This document shows, piece after piece, positions 8,896 to 19,090 of a stretch of 64,000 nucleotides of DNA. The DNA comes from Paratractidigestivibacter sp003150175 (GTDB taxonomy: Bacteria > Actinomycetota > Coriobacteriia > Coriobacteriales > Atopobiaceae): the NCBI RefSeq assembly GCF_964283195.1, contig NZ_CAXYLH010000005.1; one strand, given 5' to 3'. The position numbers and the translations under genes were made by a program. The notes under the pieces were generated by a model. That model was not told the origin of the DNA. It saw nothing but the letters and a program-made list of their open reading frames with translations, and did not search any database. Position 1 is the stretch's first letter; the number at the start of each line of letters is the position of its first letter.

Positions 8896-9945
8896 ATGCT
8901 CATCTCCAACATGGACGGCCAGGCCGAGCAGTTCGATGCCCTGGCCGCCCTCATCGATGAGGCCACCGACATCGCCGTCTGCGCGCACACGTCGCCGGAC
9001 GGCGACGCCATCGGCTCCACCCTCGCCCTGGCCGAGATCATCGAGGCCGGCTGGGAGGGCAAGCGCGTGAGCGTGCTTCTCGCCGACGACGACGTGGTGC
9101 CCCGTACCTACGGCTTCCTGCCGGGTGTGGAGCGCGTCGTGCGCGTGGCCGACTACGAGGGAGACCCGGACCTCTTTATCTGCGTCGACCTTTCCGAGCC
9201 CGGGCGCTTAAACGATGCCCGGGCGGTGCTCGAGCGCTCCGCCAAGGTGGGCGTCCTCGACCATCACCCCAGCTCGGACCCCTTCTGGGACGCCGGCGTG
9301 GTGAGGCCGTTGGCCGCCGCCTCCGGCGTCATCGTCACCGAGTTCGCGGTGCATCGCTGCATCGAGCTCACGCCTACGATGGCCCAGAACCTCATGTGCG
9401 CCATCGTCACGGATACCGGCCGCTTCCAGTACCAGAACGCGGACGGCGAGGCCTTCGAGGTCGCGAGCCTGCTCGTGGATGCCGGCGCGTCCCCGTCCGA
9501 GATCGCCCTGCACGTCTACCAGAGCGACCGGCTCGCCTACATCCACCTGTGCGCCGTGGTGATGTCGCGCATCACCACCTTCGAGCAGGGGAGGCTCTCG
9601 TACAGCTACGCCACGACCGCCGACTTCAAGACCAACGAGGTGCCGGTCGCCGAGTGCGACGGCCTCGTCGACCTCGTCCGCTGCGTCGACGGAACCCAGG
9701 TCGCGCTCTTCCTCAAGGAGGTCCCCGGAGGCAAGGTCCGCGGCAACCTCCGCTCCAAGTGCGGCCTCGACATCTCTGGCATCGCCCGTGAGCTCGGCGG
9801 CGGCGGCCATAAGGCGGCGGCCGGCTTCACCGTCGAGGGCACCGTGGACGAGGCGCTCTCGGCCGCGCTGCCCAAGCTCCACGCGCTCTTCGAGTCCGCC
9901 GACGCCGCCGACGCCGCGGCGCCCGTCCCCGCGGAGAAGCATTGA
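8896..9945 (+). CDS. nrnA: DHH-family phosphoesterase, NrnA-like oligoribonuclease/pAp phosphatase
   Basis: About 349 aa. It degrades short oligoribonucleotides (nanoRNA) and dephosphorylates pAp in the cytoplasm. DHH motifs are seen in order: HTSPDGDAIGS (motif I), ICVDLSEPGR (II) and LDHHPSSD (III, the DHH signature). A DHHA1 substrate domain follows with GNLRSK and GGGGHKAAAGF near the C-terminus. A TTG at 8893 immediately precedes ATG 8896, which is preferred, and AAGGAAG lies upstream. The gene sits in the conserved rbfA-nrnA-truB order and overlaps truB by 4 nt. Confidence 0.9.
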   Translation: MLISNMDGQAEQFDALAALIDEATDIAVCAHTSPDGDAIGSTLALAEIIEAGWEGKRVSVLLADDDVVPRTYGFLPGVERVVRVADYEGDPDLFICVDLSEPGRLNDARAVLERSAKVGVLDHHPSSDPFWDAGVVRPLAAASGVIVTEFAVHRCIELTPTMAQNLMCAIVTDTGRFQYQNADGEAFEVASLLVDAGASPSEIALHVYQSDRLAYIHLCAVVMSRITTFEQGRLSYSYATTADFKTNEVPVAECDGLVDLVRCVDGTQVALFLKEVPGGKVRGNLRSKCGLDISGIARELGGGGHKAAAGFTVEGTVDEALSAALPKLHALFESADAADAAAPVPAEKH

Positions 9946-10895
9946 GGCGCGGCCCGAGCGCGGTGAACGCGCTTCTCGCCGTCAATAAGCCCGTCGGCAT
10001 GAGCAGCCACGACGTCGTCAACCGCGTCCGTCGCGCGGTGGGCGAGCGGCGCGTCGGCCATGCCGGCACCCTCGATCCCGCCGCCTCCGGCGTTCTCGTC
10101 GTGGGTATCGGCCAGGCCACGAAGCTTCTCGGCCTGCTGACGCTCGATCGCAAGTCGTACCGGGCTCGTATCGAGTTCGGGTCCCAGACCGACACCGACG
10201 ATGCCGAGGGCGAGGTCATCGAGCGCGCCGAGGTGCCGGCAGAGCTCGCTGACCCCGATATCGCCGCGGCGTGCCTGGCCGGCCTCGTGGGCGAGCACGA
10301 TCAGGTCCCGCCCGCGTACTCCGCCGTTAGCGTGGGCGGCAAGCGTGCCTACGCGATGGCTCGAGAGGGCCAGGCGGTCGAGCTCGCGGCTCGGCACATA
10401 ACCATCAACGAGGCCCGGCTCGTAGGCATCGAGGGCGGCGGGGACGAGCCGCTCGTCTGGGTCGCCGACTTCGACGTGAGCAAGGGCACCTACATCCGCA
10501 GCATCGCTCGCGACCTGGGGCTCGGCCTCGGCACGCGCGCCCATCTGTGCGGGCTCGTGCGAACGTCTGCGGGCGACGTCGGCCTCGACGACTGCGTCGG
10601 GCTCGAGGAGCTCACGGAGCAGGGCGCCGCGCTCGTGGCCGAGCACATGCTCGACCCGGTCGTGGCCCTCGGGCTGCCGTCGCGAGCCGTGGACATATCC
10701 GAGATCGCCGACATCTCGTGCGGGCGAAGGATCGCCATGGGCTCCGTCCGCGACGGCGAGTCCGAGCGCGAGCCCAAGCCCTGCGAGAAGGTCGCGCTCG
10801 TCTGGGACGGCGCGCTCGCGGGAATCTGGCAGCGCAGGGGCACTGACCTTGTGTGCGACGTGAATTTCCCCCAGGCCATCGAAGGGGTGCGCTGA
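9942..10895 (+). CDS. truB: tRNA pseudouridine(55) synthase TruB
   Basis: 317 aa. It makes pseudouridine 55 in the T-loop of tRNAs. The family start NALLAVNKPVGMSSHDVVN is followed by the catalytic-Asp motif HAGTLDPAASGVL. KGTYIRSIARDLG lies near the middle and a PUA-like domain at the C-terminus. The TTG start at 9942 overlaps the nrnA TGA and has GGAGAAG upstream. A GTG at 9963 would give a protein 7 residues shorter and cannot be excluded. Confidence 0.93.
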   Translation: MRRGPSAVNALLAVNKPVGMSSHDVVNRVRRAVGERRVGHAGTLDPAASGVLVVGIGQATKLLGLLTLDRKSYRARIEFGSQTDTDDAEGEVIERAEVPAELADPDIAAACLAGLVGEHDQVPPAYSAVSVGGKRAYAMAREGQAVELAARHITINEARLVGIEGGGDEPLVWVADFDVSKGTYIRSIARDLGLGLGTRAHLCGLVRTSAGDVGLDDCVGLEELTEQGAALVAEHMLDPVVALGLPSRAVDISEIADISCGRRIAMGSVRDGESEREPKPCEKVALVWDGALAGIWQRRGTDLVCDVNFPQAIEGVR

Positions 10896-12067
10896 TGCTC
10901 GGCGATGAGCTCCTCGCGCTTTCTCCCGCTTCCCCGATCGATGCCGGCCACGCCGCCGCGCTCGTGCGCGACGCGCTCGGCCTTGGCGGCTCCGACGGGA
11001 CGAGCAGGGACGTGAGCCTCGCCGGCGGCGTGGCCCAGGGGACCGTTCACATCAGCGCGGCGACCGGCGCCTTCCCCGCGCCCGGCGAGCCCGCCGTCAT
11101 GGCCATAGGGGCCTTCGATGGCCTGCACCTCGGGCACCAGGCGCTTCTCGACCGCGCCGAGGCCGAGGCCGTCGCGCGTGGCTGCCGGCTTGTGGTCGTG
11201 ACCTTCTCGCCCGACCCGGCGGCGGTGCTGGGCGGCCCGGCGAACATGGACCTCATCCCCGCGCAGGCGCGCTGGCGGCGTATCCAGGCCGCGGGTCACG
11301 CCTGTGTCTGCGTCCTGCGGTTCACGCCCGAGCTCGCGCGCCTTACGTATGAGCGCTTCGTCCGCGAGGTGCTCCTCGGAATCGCGAGGGTCAAGGCCAT
11401 CGTGGTAGGCGAAGACTTTCGCCTGGGCGCCCGGGGCGCGGGCGACGTCCGCGCGCTCGCCGAGCTCGGGGCGAGCCTTGGCTTCGACGTCATCGGCGTC
11501 GGGCTCTCACGCGCGGGCGGCGCCCCGGTCACGGCCACGCGCATCCGCGGGCTCCTGGCCGAGGGCAAGGTCGAGGAGGCCGCGGGCCTGCTCACGCGCC
11601 CGCACAGCGTCACCGGCCGCGTCGCCCATGGGAGGGGAGAAGGCACCGCCTTCGGCTTCCCGACCGCGAACGTCGAGGTCGAGGGCGGCGTCGAGCTTCC
11701 CGCCGAGGGCGTCTACGCCGGGTACGTGACGGTCGGCGCGGGCCGCGCCGTCGAAAGCCCGGACGGCGCGCCCGTCGACGGCAACGAATCCGGCGGAGCT
11801 GGCGAGGGATGCCCGGTCGCCTATGCGGCCGCCATCAACGTCGGCCGCCCGCCGACCTTCGAGCCGGGGCAGGAGGGCGCGCGCTTCCTCGAGGCCACGC
11901 TCATCGGCTTCGAGGGCGACCTCTACGGGCGCAAGGTCGGCGTCTGCTTCCTGCGCTGGCTTAGGGCCTCGCGCCCCTTCGACTCGCTCGCCGAGCTCGA
12001 GCGCACCGTCCTCGCCAACGTCGACTGGACGGCGAAGGCGCTCGGCGAGCGCGGGGTTTCTTTGTAG
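10895..12067 (+). CDS. ribF: Bifunctional riboflavin kinase/FAD synthetase RibF
   Basis: 390 aa. It converts riboflavin to FMN and FAD. After an N-terminal extension of about 70 residues without family features comes the nucleotidyltransferase domain with GAFDGLHLGHQ. The riboflavin kinase domain follows with TGRVAHGRGEGTAFGFPTAN and GVYAGYV. The start ATG overlaps the truB TGA by one base (TGATG). The kinase domain contains a 20-residue Gly/Ser-rich insert (about 295-315). Confidence 0.92.
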   Translation: MLGDELLALSPASPIDAGHAAALVRDALGLGGSDGTSRDVSLAGGVAQGTVHISAATGAFPAPGEPAVMAIGAFDGLHLGHQALLDRAEAEAVARGCRLVVVTFSPDPAAVLGGPANMDLIPAQARWRRIQAAGHACVCVLRFTPELARLTYERFVREVLLGIARVKAIVVGEDFRLGARGAGDVRALAELGASLGFDVIGVGLSRAGGAPVTATRIRGLLAEGKVEEAAGLLTRPHSVTGRVAHGRGEGTAFGFPTANVEVEGGVELPAEGVYAGYVTVGAGRAVESPDGAPVDGNESGGAGEGCPVAYAAAINVGRPPTFEPGQEGARFLEATLIGFEGDLYGRKVGVCFLRWLRASRPFDSLAELERTVLANVDWTAKALGERGVSL

Positions 12068-12194
12068 GGGGGACGCACCGGCGTACCGGCTTGCGGGCTG
12101 AATCCCGCCGTCGCGCGCGCAAAAGCTCGCGGAAACTTAGACGGTGCCCAGCCCAAAGGGCCCGCCGAGGAAATCAGGAGGAGGGTAGGCCCGC

Positions 12195-14252
12195 ATGATC
12201 ACCGACGAGGACAAAGAGAAGGTCCGACAGGCGATAGACTTCGTGCAGCTCGTGGCCGAGACGGTCGAGCTGCGTCAGCGCGGCCAGGAGTTCTGGGGCT
12301 GCTGCCCCTTCCACGGCGAGAAGAGCCCTTCCTTCAAGGTCAACCCGAACACCGGGCTGTGGCACTGCTTCGGCTGCGGCGAGGGCGGCGACGTCTTCAG
12401 CTACGTGCAGAAGCGCGAGAACCTCGACTTCCCCGACGCCATCCGCTACCTCGCCGACCGCGCGGGCATCGAGCTCGCCGAGGAGCGCGGCGGCCGGCGC
12501 GGCCCCAGGCGCAACCGCCTGATCGAGTGCCTCACGGAGGCCCAGTCCTTCTACGCCACCATGCTCATGCGCGGCAGGGGAGAGGGCCCCGACTCGGCGC
12601 GCGCCTACTTCGCGTCGCGCGGGTTCGGCGGCGACGTCTGCCGCCGCTGGGGGCTCGGCTACGCTCCGGGGCGCGGTTCCCTCGTCGCGCACCTGCGCTC
12701 CAAGGGCTTCTTGCCCGCCGAGATGATCGCCGCCGACCTCGCGCTCGACCGGGGCGGCCGCGCGGTCGATCGATTCTTCGAGCGCGTGATGTTTCCCATC
12801 TGCGACGAGCAAGGGCGCGCGATCGCGTTCGGCGGACGCGTCATCGGTCCAAAGAAGGACACGGCCAAGTACGTGAACACGCGCGACACCGCGGTGTTCA
12901 ACAAGGGCAAGCACCTCTTTGCCTACGACCGCGCCAAGGAGACCATGGCAGCCACCGGCGAGGCCATCGTCTGCGAGGGCTACACCGACGTCATCAGCAT
13001 GCACGAGCACGGGTTCATGAACGCCGTCGCGGCGCTCGGCACGGCCTTCCGCCTCGACCACATCAAGCTCATGGAGCGCCAGCGCGTGAACCGCATCATC
13101 TGCATGTTCGACGGCGACGCCGCGGGCCAGCGCGCGGCCGAGCGCGCCGTGCAGTTCATCGACAAGACCTCCGCAGAGCTGCGCTGCGTCGTTTTGCCGG
13201 ACAACCAGGACCCGATGGAGTTCCTCCAGGCCCACCCGGCAGACGAGCTGCGCCCGCTGCTCGACGCCGCCCGCCCCCTGATGGACTTCGTCTTCGACAA
13301 GCGGCTCGCGGGCGCCGACCTCGGCAGCCCCGGGGCGCGCGTGGCGGTCCTCGAGTCGATGGCCAAGGTCCTCGCGCCGCTCAAGAAGTCCGTCGTGATG
13401 CCCGAGTACGCGGCACGGCTGGCAGACGCCCTCCAGATGGACCTGGGCGACGTCAAGGACGCCATCCGCGACGCGCCCATGCCGCGCGATGACTCCGGCT
13501 CCTCGCCGCGCCGCGGGCGCTCCGGCGGCTACCGCGACGGCGGACCGCGCGCAAAAGCGGTCTCGGGCGGAGGACGTGCGGGCGCGCCCGCCCTTGCGTC
13601 ATCCGCGCCGTACGCGTCGGACGAGGACGGCTACGACTACGTGCCCGCCGAGGCCTACGAAGACGTCCCCGCGGAAGCATACAGCGACGCGGGCGGCTAC
13701 GGCGGCGGCTACGGCGAGCCTGCGGCAGCCGGGACGGGCTTCTCGCCGGCCGCGGCGCCCGCCCCCGCGGCCCCGCGCTACCGGCTCTCCGAGGAGGAGC
13801 GCATGCAGCTCGCCTGCGAGCAAGAGCTCCTGTGCGCCCTGGCCGCCGACCCCGACCCCGTCAAGGCCTACGCCGAGCGCCTGGCGGACATCTCGTGGGC
13901 GGACTCTCGCCACGAGGTCATGGCCTGGGCGATGCTCTCCACGCCCGTGGGCGCATCGCCCGCAGACGTCGTCGCCGCCGCCACGGCCGCGTGCGAGTCG
14001 GCCCCGCAGGTGCTCTCCGCGGGGCGCGTCATGGGCGAGGCGGGCATGGAGGAGGGCCAGAAGCTCGAGCTCATCGTGAACACGCTCGAGTGGCTCTCGT
14101 GCCAGCGGCGGGTGCGCCAGATCCGCGGCAAGCTCCGCTCGGTCCCCGACGCGTACGGCGACGAGGCCCAGGAGCTCTATGCCGAAGCCGCTCGCCTGCA
14201 ATCGAGGGCGAACGATTTGCGAGAGTGCTTATCGTCGACTAACAACGCGTAG
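12195..14252 (+). CDS. dnaG: DNA primase DnaG
   Basis: 685 aa. It synthesises RNA primers at the replication fork. The N-terminal CHC2 zinc finger is clear (CCPFHGEKSPSF then HCFGCGEGGDVF, about residues 35-68). The catalytic core follows with a TOPRIM domain (IVCEGYTDVISMHEHGF, MFDGDAAGQRA). A low-complexity Gly/Tyr/Ala linker (about 435-530) separates the core from the C-terminal helicase-binding domain. AGGAGGAGGG precedes ATG 12195. The gene lies 43 nt before the sigma factor, as in the classical macromolecular-synthesis operon but without rpsU. Confidence 0.95.
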   Translation: MITDEDKEKVRQAIDFVQLVAETVELRQRGQEFWGCCPFHGEKSPSFKVNPNTGLWHCFGCGEGGDVFSYVQKRENLDFPDAIRYLADRAGIELAEERGGRRGPRRNRLIECLTEAQSFYATMLMRGRGEGPDSARAYFASRGFGGDVCRRWGLGYAPGRGSLVAHLRSKGFLPAEMIAADLALDRGGRAVDRFFERVMFPICDEQGRAIAFGGRVIGPKKDTAKYVNTRDTAVFNKGKHLFAYDRAKETMAATGEAIVCEGYTDVISMHEHGFMNAVAALGTAFRLDHIKLMERQRVNRIICMFDGDAAGQRAAERAVQFIDKTSAELRCVVLPDNQDPMEFLQAHPADELRPLLDAARPLMDFVFDKRLAGADLGSPGARVAVLESMAKVLAPLKKSVVMPEYAARLADALQMDLGDVKDAIRDAPMPRDDSGSSPRRGRSGGYRDGGPRAKAVSGGGRAGAPALASSAPYASDEDGYDYVPAEAYEDVPAEAYSDAGGYGGGYGEPAAAGTGFSPAAAPAPAAPRYRLSEEERMQLACEQELLCALAADPDPVKAYAERLADISWADSRHEVMAWAMLSTPVGASPADVVAAATAACESAPQVLSAGRVMGEAGMEEGQKLELIVNTLEWLSCQRRVRQIRGKLRSVPDAYGDEAQELYAEAARLQSRANDLRECLSSTNNA

Positions 14253-14295
14253 TTTTTGGGTAATATAAGAAAGTTCATGCGTCGAAGGGATATAC

Positions 14296-15675
<1,380 letters not shown>

Positions 15676-15679
15676 CTGC

Positions 15680-15703
15680 CAGGGCCCCGTTCGCGGGGCC
15701 CTG
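15680..15703 (+). terminator. Hairpin after rpoD
   Basis: A perfect 10-bp GC-rich stem (15680-15689 with 15694-15703) is capped by a TTCG tetraloop, right after the rpoD stop. No T-run follows, so it could be a weak terminator or an mRNA 3' stabiliser. The ribosome site of the next gene starts 10 nt later. Confidence 0.65.
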
Positions 15704-15724
15704 ATTCGCATAAAGGAGAAGCAC

Positions 15725-16282
15725 ATGTTGCTCGAAGCACAGATGAACAGGCGCGATTTCCTTGGCCTCGCCGCCGCCTCCGCCGTCGCGCTCTCGCTGG
15801 GGGCCTGCGGCGGCTCTGCCGGCGGTTCCGGCACCGGTTCCGGCGCGGACGCAGATCAGGTGCGCTCGGCGCTCGAGACGTACCTCTCGCAGCTTAAGGC
15901 GGCCTCTGGCGAGGCGTTCGACCTCGCCGTCGCAAAGATGAAGGAGCTCTGCGCCGACCAGCTCGCCGACCTCGGCGCCACGCCCGAGGACCTCGCCCGC
16001 GAGTATCTCCAGAAGTTCGACTACGCGATCGAGGACGTCCAGGTCACGGGGGCAAGCGCGCTGGCCAAGGTGAAGATATCGGCCCGGTCCGTCACGAAGA
16101 TCATCAAGGACACTGCGGCCAAGGGCGACCCGCTCCACTTCAAGCTGCAGGACCTCCTCGACACGATGCGCGATGCCCCGGTGCAGGACTCCGAGGCGAG
16201 TGTGTACTGCAAGAAGGCAAACGACGGCTCCTGGGACGTCAAGGACGGCCTCAGCCAGTCGCTCGTCAAGCTCTGCTTCTAG
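15725..16282 (+). CDS. Putative lipoprotein, twin-arginine-type signal
   Basis: 185 aa. The N-terminus has NRRDFLG followed by a hydrophobic stretch and a lipobox-like LGAC, so export and lipidation are likely, possibly through Tat. A Gly/Ser linker follows. The mature part is a single alpha+beta domain without a family I can name. It begins VRSALETYLSQLKAAS, which resembles lipoproteins that bear DUF4878/DUF5105-like domains. AAAGGAGAAGCAC precedes ATG 15725. The next gene is a shorter relative: both have A-PVQ before a C-terminal Cys/Val strand and end in a W-x-V/L-x-D/T-DGLS-like tail. Confidence 0.75.
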   Translation: MLLEAQMNRRDFLGLAAASAVALSLGACGGSAGGSGTGSGADADQVRSALETYLSQLKAASGEAFDLAVAKMKELCADQLADLGATPEDLAREYLQKFDYAIEDVQVTGASALAKVKISARSVTKIIKDTAAKGDPLHFKLQDLLDTMRDAPVQDSEASVYCKKANDGSWDVKDGLSQSLVKLCF

Positions 16283-16333
16283 GCCTACGCCGACGCCCCG
16301 CGCCGGACGAGCTATCCCTCAGAGAGGAACGCC

Positions 16334-16882
16334 ATGCCCAAGCGAATCATCGCCCTGCTCTCGTCTGTGCTCCTGGCCGTTTGCGCGTTTGCGACCGCGG
16401 GTTGCGGCGCCGGCGGCGAGGACGACGCGCGCGCGGCCGCTGAGGCCACGCTCTCGCGCCTGTGGTCGTCGCCCGACGACGCCTGGCAGATCCTGGGCGA
16501 CGAGTCCTGCACCGAGATCCAGCGACTCGGCGTGGCGCCCGAGGACTTCCTCAAGGCATATTTCGACGGGGCGTCGTATGAGGTGGGGGAGGTCTCCGTC
16601 GACGGATCGGCGGCCACGGCGCAGCTGACGCTGCGCACGCGCTCGATGGCTGACGTGAGGACCACGCTTTCGGACGCCTACACCGCGCAGACCCTCGCGA
16701 ACGGGGGCTACCCCGAGGAGTCCGATCTTTACCTTATCGTCGGCGACAAGCTCCTCGATTGCGTGAGGGCGGCGCCGGTGCAGGAGCACAGCTGTGAGGT
16801 CGCGCTCCAGAAGTCCGACGGAACCTGGAGGCTCACCGACGAGGGAAGTGCAGCCTTGGGCTCGACGTTGGTAGGCCAGTGA
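16334..16882 (+). CDS. Putative lipoprotein, related to the preceding gene
   Basis: 182 aa. A basic N-terminus and hydrophobic helix end in a lipobox TAGC (about residues 20-23), so it is predicted to be anchored at the outer face of the membrane. The mature domain shares its plan with the upstream lipoprotein: a helical start, LGVAPEDFLKAYFDG against LGATPEDLAREYLQKFD, and AAPVQ near the end. This suggests tandem duplication and divergence. The function is unknown. GAGAGGAAC precedes ATG 16334. Confidence 0.72.
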   Translation: MPKRIIALLSSVLLAVCAFATAGCGAGGEDDARAAAEATLSRLWSSPDDAWQILGDESCTEIQRLGVAPEDFLKAYFDGASYEVGEVSVDGSAATAQLTLRTRSMADVRTTLSDAYTAQTLANGGYPEESDLYLIVGDKLLDCVRAAPVQEHSCEVALQKSDGTWRLTDEGSAALGSTLVGQ

Positions 16883-16935
16883 CCTGCGGTTTCTTGGAAT
16901 CTCGGAAATTCGCCAAAGTTTTTTGAGATTCTCGC

Positions 16936-16963
16936 TTGCATGGCTCGCAGATTCCTGTATAGT
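16936..16963 (+). promoter_or_regulatory. Promoter of tRNA-Asn
   Basis: TTGCAT (16936-16941), a 16-bp spacer and TATAGT (16958-16963), 32 nt before the tRNA. Just upstream (about 16895-16929) a 12-bp stem with two G-U pairs can form. Confidence 0.5.
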
Positions 16964-16995
16964 TCTTTCTTGCGCGAAGGCAGCGCAGAACATAT

Positions 16996-17070
16996 TCCCC
17001 GGTGGCGCAGTGGTAGCGCAGCTGACTGTTAATCAGCGTGTCGCAGGTTCGAATCCTGCCCGGGGAGCCA
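16996..17070 (+). tRNA. tRNA-Asn (GTT)
   Basis: 75 nt including an encoded CCA. The acceptor TCCCCGG pairs with CCGGGGA. D-arm GGTAGCGCAG, anticodon stem GCTGA/TCAGC with loop CTGTTAA and anticodon GTT at 17028-17030, T-arm GGTTCGAATCC. Confidence 0.97.
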
Positions 17071-17080
17071 GAATTTAAGG

Positions 17081-17109
17081 ACCCGGCTTCGAGCCGGGTT
17101 TTCTTTTTT
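17081..17109 (+). terminator. Rho-independent terminator of tRNA-Asn
   Basis: An 8-bp stem (17081-17088 with 17092-17099), a TCG loop, then a T-rich tract TTTTCTTTTTT. Confidence 0.92.
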
Positions 17110-17209
17110 CGATCAATACAGGGTCTCTGACTTTTACGTGGCAACCCATGCCCTGTGCTACGATTTCCCAGTACGTGTTCACCGATTCCAGCGATTCCCG
17201 GGAGGAATC

Positions 17210-18049
17210 TTGGCAGACTCCGCAACCGTTACCAACGAGAAGTCCCTGGTGCGCGCCCACAAGAAGGCGCAGCGAAAGAAGGACTTCTTTATCCTCCAGC
17301 AGCTCGTGACCAAGGACTTCAAGCTCCGCTACCGCCGCAGCGTCCTCGGCGTCATCTGGAGCGTCCTCAACCCGCTCCTGATGATGATCATCATGAGCTT
17401 CGTCTTCTCGTATTTCCTGAAGAGCGGCGACATCCAGAACTACCCGCTCTACCTCATCGTCGGCAACATCACCTTCATGCTCATGAGCGACGCCACCAAC
17501 GGCGGCCTCGGCTCCATCATCGGCGCCTCGTCGCTGCTCAAGAAGGTCAAGATCGACCGCTGGGTCTTCCCGGTCCAGAAGGTCTTCTCGGCCGCGGTCA
17601 ACTTCGCCTTCAGCCTCATCGCCGTCGCCATCGTCATGCTCTTCTTCCGCATCCCGCCCACCATCCACATGCTCTGGATGTTCGTCGCGCTGCTGCTGCT
17701 CATGGTGTTCTGCATCGGTATCAGCCTGCTCATCGGCGCGCTCGCGGTCTTCTTCCGCGACATGATCCACCTCTGGAGCGTCCTTCTGACCGCGTGGACC
17801 TACCTCACCCCGATCTTCTGGAGCCTGAAGCTGCTCACGGACAACCCGGCGACCCCCGGCTTCGTCATCGCAGTGGTCAAGCTGAACCCGATGTTCAACT
17901 ACATCGAGATCATGCGCAGCGCCATTGTCTACCAGGCCAACCCCTCCTGTATGTGCCTGCTGCTCGCCGCCGTGTGGGCCGTCGTCGCCCTCATCGCGGG
18001 CATCGCAGTCTTCAAGAAGACCGAGCACAAGTTCATCCTCTACATCTAG
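17210..18049 (+). CDS. ABC-2 type permease, TagG/Wzm-like polysaccharide export
   Basis: 279 aa integral membrane protein. After a basic N-terminus come KDFKLRYRRSVLGVIWSVLNPL, the family entry motif, and six hydrophobic segments. The ABC-2 C-terminal pattern NPMFNYIEIMRSAI is present. It should move a lipid-linked teichoic-acid-like or other polysaccharide with the ATPase encoded next. The TTG at 17210 is preferred because GGGAGG lies 5 nt upstream; an ATG at 17138 has no ribosome site and lies next to a possible extended -10 (TGCTACGAT, 17156-17164). No glycosyltransferase genes remain downstream; the accessory island begins there. Confidence 0.87.
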   Translation: MADSATVTNEKSLVRAHKKAQRKKDFFILQQLVTKDFKLRYRRSVLGVIWSVLNPLLMMIIMSFVFSYFLKSGDIQNYPLYLIVGNITFMLMSDATNGGLGSIIGASSLLKKVKIDRWVFPVQKVFSAAVNFAFSLIAVAIVMLFFRIPPTIHMLWMFVALLLLMVFCIGISLLIGALAVFFRDMIHLWSVLLTAWTYLTPIFWSLKLLTDNPATPGFVIAVVKLNPMFNYIEIMRSAIVYQANPSCMCLLLAAVWAVVALIAGIAVFKKTEHKFILYI

Positions 18050-18064
18050 GAAGCGAGCCGCACC

Positions 18065-18835
18065 ATGGCATACGTCTCTTTGCCCGCGTCCCCCGACGAG
18101 GAGTACTCCATCGAGGTCGACGACGTCTCTATGATTTTCAACATCGCTTCTGAGGTCCTTAACAACCTCAAGGAGTACTTCATCAAGGCCATGCGCCACG
18201 AGCTGTTCTTCAAGGAGTTCCGGGCCCTCAACCACATCTCGTTCAAGGTCCGCAAGGGCGAGGTCGTGGGGCTCGTGGGCACGAACGGCTCCGGCAAGTC
18301 CACGATGCTCAAGTGCATCGCCGGCGTCCTCGAGCCCTCTGAGGGCACGATCAAGGTCCGCGGCAACATCGCGCCGCTGATCGAGCTCGGCGCGGGCTTC
18401 GACCCCGAGCTCACCGCGCTGGAGAACATTTATCTCAATGGCGCGCTGCTGGGCTACTCGCACGATTTCATCGATGAGCACCTCCAGGACATCATCGATT
18501 TCGCCGAGCTTCAGGACTTTATGGAGATGCCGCTGAAGAACTACTCGAGCGGTATGGTCGCGCGCATCGCCTTCGCCATCGCGACGGTGACCGAGCCTGA
18601 TCTACTCATCGTCGACGAGACACTGTCGGTCGGCGACGTCTTTTTCCAGGAGAAGTGCCTGAAGAAGATCCGCTCCTTCATCGACTCAGGCAAGGTCACG
18701 GTCCTCTTCGTCAGCCACTCGATGGATCAGGTGGCAAAGATCTGCGACCGCTGCGTCTGGATCGAGAAGGGCCAGCAGCGCATGGACGGCCCCACCGCCG
18801 AGGTCCTCGAGGCGTACGAGAATCAGTTCAAGTAG
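18065..18835 (+). CDS. ABC transporter ATPase, TagH/Wzt-like polysaccharide export
   Basis: 256 aa. Walker A GTNGSGKST at about 73-81, the family-specific IAPLIELGAGFDPELTALENI, signature YSSGM, and Walker B LLIVDE with H-loop FVSHSMDQV. The N-terminal 40 residues include the amphipathic stretch seen in exporters of O-antigen or teichoic acid (FNIASEVLNNLKEYFIKAM). It has no C-terminal carbohydrate-binding domain, unlike Wzt proteins that recognise a capped glycan. It pairs with the permease 15 nt upstream. Confidence 0.9.
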   Translation: MAYVSLPASPDEEYSIEVDDVSMIFNIASEVLNNLKEYFIKAMRHELFFKEFRALNHISFKVRKGEVVGLVGTNGSGKSTMLKCIAGVLEPSEGTIKVRGNIAPLIELGAGFDPELTALENIYLNGALLGYSHDFIDEHLQDIIDFAELQDFMEMPLKNYSSGMVARIAFAIATVTEPDLLIVDETLSVGDVFFQEKCLKKIRSFIDSGKVTVLFVSHSMDQVAKICDRCVWIEKGQQRMDGPTAEVLEAYENQFK

Positions 18836-18894
18836 AGCCGGCGTTGTAGGGGGTGTGCGGGCTTCTTTGCCGTTGCTGCGCATCCCCTCGAAAT

Positions 18895-18962
18895 CTAACC
18901 CCCAAACGAGGGACGTTTTCGATGGCTATTGCCCTCAGAAACGTCCCTCGTTTGGGGGTTAG
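18895..18962. repeat. Perfect 24-bp inverted repeat with 20-nt loop
   Basis: 18895-18918 is the exact reverse complement of 18939-18962; the core is AACGAGGGACGTT-like. The element lies in the gap between the export ATPase and converging relic genes. It could act as a bidirectional terminator or be a REP-type element. The rest of 18836-19090 shows only the dispersed repeat at 18977. Confidence 0.85.
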
Positions 18963-18976
18963 TTGCCATCCCTGGT

Positions 18977-19021
18977 CACCAACACTGGGTGACAGTCATT
19001 GGCTGCAGCTTTTGAGGACAC
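18977..19021 (+). repeat. Dispersed 45-bp repeat, copy 1
   Basis: 40 of 45 positions match the reverse complement of 60144-60188. The invariant core is CTGGGTGACAGTCATTG followed by GCAGCTTT and GGACAC. No open reading frame is attached. It may be the end of a lost mobile element or a REP-like unit. Confidence 0.8.
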
Positions 19022-19090
19022 ACATGATTTCTTTTTTTGAAAGGTTGTGCCCGGGCCGGGAAGCGAGCTTCTACCCGAAAAATCACTCTG

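Noticed and set aside
5550..9062. A 1170-codon minus-strand frame opposite infB, rbfA and nrnA
   Set aside because: It runs across three well-supported genes and reflects codon bias of the plus strand; repetitive Leu/Ala/Gly/Asp without motifs.
16895..16929. 12-bp stem before the tRNA-Asn promoter as terminator for the lipoprotein gene
   Set aside because: It contains two G-U pairs and is not followed by a T-run; kept only as a remark under the tRNA promoter.
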